This document shows, piece after piece, positions 6,276 through 6,865 of a stretch of 6,865 nucleotides of DNA. Numbering within the stretch: position 1 is the first letter of the stretch; every line of letters starts with the position of its first letter. A program made the translations under genes and the position numbers. This DNA is from Bifidobacteriaceae bacterium (GTDB taxonomy: Bacteria; Actinomycetota; Actinomycetes; Actinomycetales; WQXJ01). The notes under the pieces were generated by a model that saw only the letters and a list, made by a program, of their open reading frames with translations, made no database searches and was not told where the DNA came from. The stretch spans positions 1 through 6,865 of the forward strand of contig JAISTN010000076.1 in the NCBI GenBank assembly GCA_031272565.1, given 5' to 3'.

Positions 6276-6365
6276 AGGGGCGGCGGAAGGGCAGCAGAGG
6301 GGTAGCGGAGGGGCGGGTCACAGGGTTGTGGTGCGGTGGGGACGGTGTGGGGGGCGGTGTGGCGC
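6268..6365 (+). other. G-rich, strand-asymmetric block
   Basis: Runs of three to six G recur on the plus strand, including 6268-6272, 6277-6280, 6289-6291, 6299-6302, 6310-6313 and 6315-6317, with loops of one to eight bases. The plus strand here is the template for the minus-strand transporter. The pattern could allow a G-quadruplex in DNA, or it may simply be skewed noncoding sequence. Confidence 0.4.
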
Positions 6366-6391
6366 AGGGCACCTGGAGCGCCGGGCGCGGC

Positions 6392-6406
6392 GGTGCAACC
6401 GGCACC
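6392..6406. repeat. Small perfect hairpin
   Basis: GGTGC (6392-6396) and GCACC (6402-6406) form a 5-bp stem with loop AACCG. It lies some 220 nt upstream of the transporter ATG. It is not followed by a T tract on either strand and may be chance. Confidence 0.25.
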
Positions 6407-6555
6407 AAGGTAGCTTGAGGCCCAGGCCCAGTACCGGGCTGCCAACCGGCTTTCCTGTCTCCCTTAGGCCGGCTTACCTTCGCCCTTGGGTAGGATGGTC
6501 AAGGTTGGCCGGGCAACGCCGCCTGGCCGCCATGGCCCGGGGCCCGCCTGTCGAC

Positions 6556-6599
6556 GCCGGTCGAAAATGCGGCCAGTAGTGCCGGTCGAAAACGCAGCC
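6556..6599. repeat. Two-copy GCCGGTCGAAAA direct repeat
   Basis: GCCGGTCGAAAATGCGGCC (6556-6574) and GCCGGTCGAAAACGCAGCC (6581-6599) match at 17 of 19 positions with a 25-bp period. The A-run stands out in such G+C-rich DNA. This could be a pair of protein-binding sites or part of a dispersed intergenic repeat; only genome-wide copy number can tell. Confidence 0.6.
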
Positions 6600-6634
6600 A
6601 CCCGCCCACGATTGGATGGGTAATCAGGAGGTCT

Positions 6635-6663
6635 CGTCACTCGGGGACGGGTCCCAGGTGACG
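6635..6663. repeat. Composite hairpin
   Basis: The outer stem CGTCAC (6635-6640) with GTGACG (6658-6663) encloses an inner stem GGGA (6644-6647) with TCCC (6652-6655) and loop CGGG, joined by a small internal loop. It has no T tract on either side, so a terminator role is uncertain; a structured RNA or DNA site is equally possible. Confidence 0.4.
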
Positions 6664-6796
6664 GCCGTGCGGGAAGGTGAGAGTGGCAGACAACACGCGG
6701 TTTTGTGGCAGTAGCCGCCCATCCTTCCGCGCCAGCAGACCCACCTGGCCAGGGCCGACATCGACCGCAAGCCTCTGACCTGAACAAACGCAAACG

Positions 6797-6815
6797 GCCG
6801 GAATGGTGGACCGGC
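6797..6815 (-). terminator. Possible rho-independent terminator for the gene entering from the right edge
   Basis: On the minus strand, GCCGG (6815-6811) and CCGGC (6801-6797) form a 5-bp GC stem with a 9-nt loop, followed at once by the T-rich CGTTTGCGTTTGTTC. It begins about 18 nt after the candidate stop codon at 6833-6835. It is the most terminator-like element in the window, although the stem is short. Confidence 0.42.
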
Positions 6816-6832
6816 GGCCCGCATCCGCCTGG

Positions 6833-6865
6833 CTACCGGTAGACGCTGGCGCGCTTCTCGCCCCG
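6833..6865 (-). CDS. Possible C-terminal end of an unidentified gene
   Basis: Reading the minus strand from the right edge gives RGEKRASVYR and then TAG at 6835-6833. All ten visible codons end in G or C, like the real genes here, and a terminator-like hairpin with a T-rich tail follows. Ten codons are too few to name a product. The other two minus-strand frames also stay open for over 70 codons (to about 6637 and 6624), but their codons are less biased and they show no recognisable domain. Confidence 0.33.
   Translation of the reverse strand, partial: RGEKRASVYR

Larger units (their letters stand above)
6173..6832. other. Long gene-poor region upstream of the transporter
   Basis: About 660 nt without a supported gene. 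Frames are open on both strands but give Arg/Pro/Gly-rich translations without family signatures. The region holds a bipartite stem-loop (6231-6275), a G-rich block (6268-6365), a small hairpin (6392-6406), a short inverted repeat CCTTG/CAAGG (6484-6504), a two-copy GTCGAAAA repeat (6556-6599), a composite hairpin (6635-6663) and a terminator-like element (6797-6815). The transporter promoter should lie here on the minus strand, but no convincing -35/-10 pair was found. Confidence 0.55.

Noticed and set aside
6173..6445. 91-codon N-terminal extension of the transporter
   Set aside because: It translates to low-complexity Pro/Arg/Ala sequence across a long stem-loop and would place an implausible tail before helix 1.
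6684..6777. Short plus-strand peptide starting at a GTG after GGGAAGG
   Set aside because: The ribosome site looks fair, but the roughly 31-codon product is Ser/Arg/Pro-rich with no recognisable features and nothing supports it.
6600..6832. Structural RNA such as RNase P RNA, tmRNA or a tRNA
   Set aside because: None of the conserved core motifs of these RNAs could be found on either strand, despite the hairpins.

Overview
The window is strongly G+C-rich, with coding frames dominated by G or C at third positions. Together with the closest-looking protein families (a DcsG-like ATP-grasp protein, a cytoplasmic GH78 rhamnosidase and a GHL6-type hydrolase), this suggests a high-GC Gram-positive bacterium (Actinomycetota), perhaps one living on plant or gut glycans. 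That assignment is inference; no rRNA or other marker gene is present.

Layout: every supported gene lies on the minus strand, so the window reads right to left. At the right edge (6833-6865) there may be the last ten codons of an unidentified gene, followed by a terminator-like hairpin. A gene-poor stretch (about 6173-6832) follows. It holds a two-copy GTCGAAAA repeat, a G-rich block and a long stem-loop just upstream of the next gene. Then come an EamA/DMT-type ten-helix membrane transporter (6172-5168) and, 31 nt later, an ATP-grasp ligase (5136-4216), probably one transcription unit. A 481-nt intergenic region (3735-4215) separates this pair from a second unit. It contains a tandem 21-bp repeat, a LacI-type operator overlapping a possible promoter, a widely spaced inverted repeat and small hairpins. 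The second unit is a GHL6/GH42-like putative glycoside hydrolase (3734-1623) and, 4 nt later, a GH78 alpha-L-rhamnosidase (1618-1) whose C-terminal part lies beyond the left edge.

Function: neither hydrolase has a signal peptide, so the second unit probably acts in the cytoplasm on imported rhamnose-containing glycosides or oligosaccharides. The GH78 enzyme would release L-rhamnose and the upstream hydrolase would cut a neighbouring or core linkage. The operator-like site upstream fits sugar-responsive control. The first unit looks like a ligase that joins or cyclises a small amino-acid-like compound, with a transporter that could export the product or import a precursor; the substrate cannot be told from sequence.

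The less ordinary parts are the GHL6-like enzyme of unknown specificity, the transporter/ligase pair, and the structured or repeated DNA in the two intergenic regions. No CRISPR array, rRNA, tRNA or complete mobile element was found.
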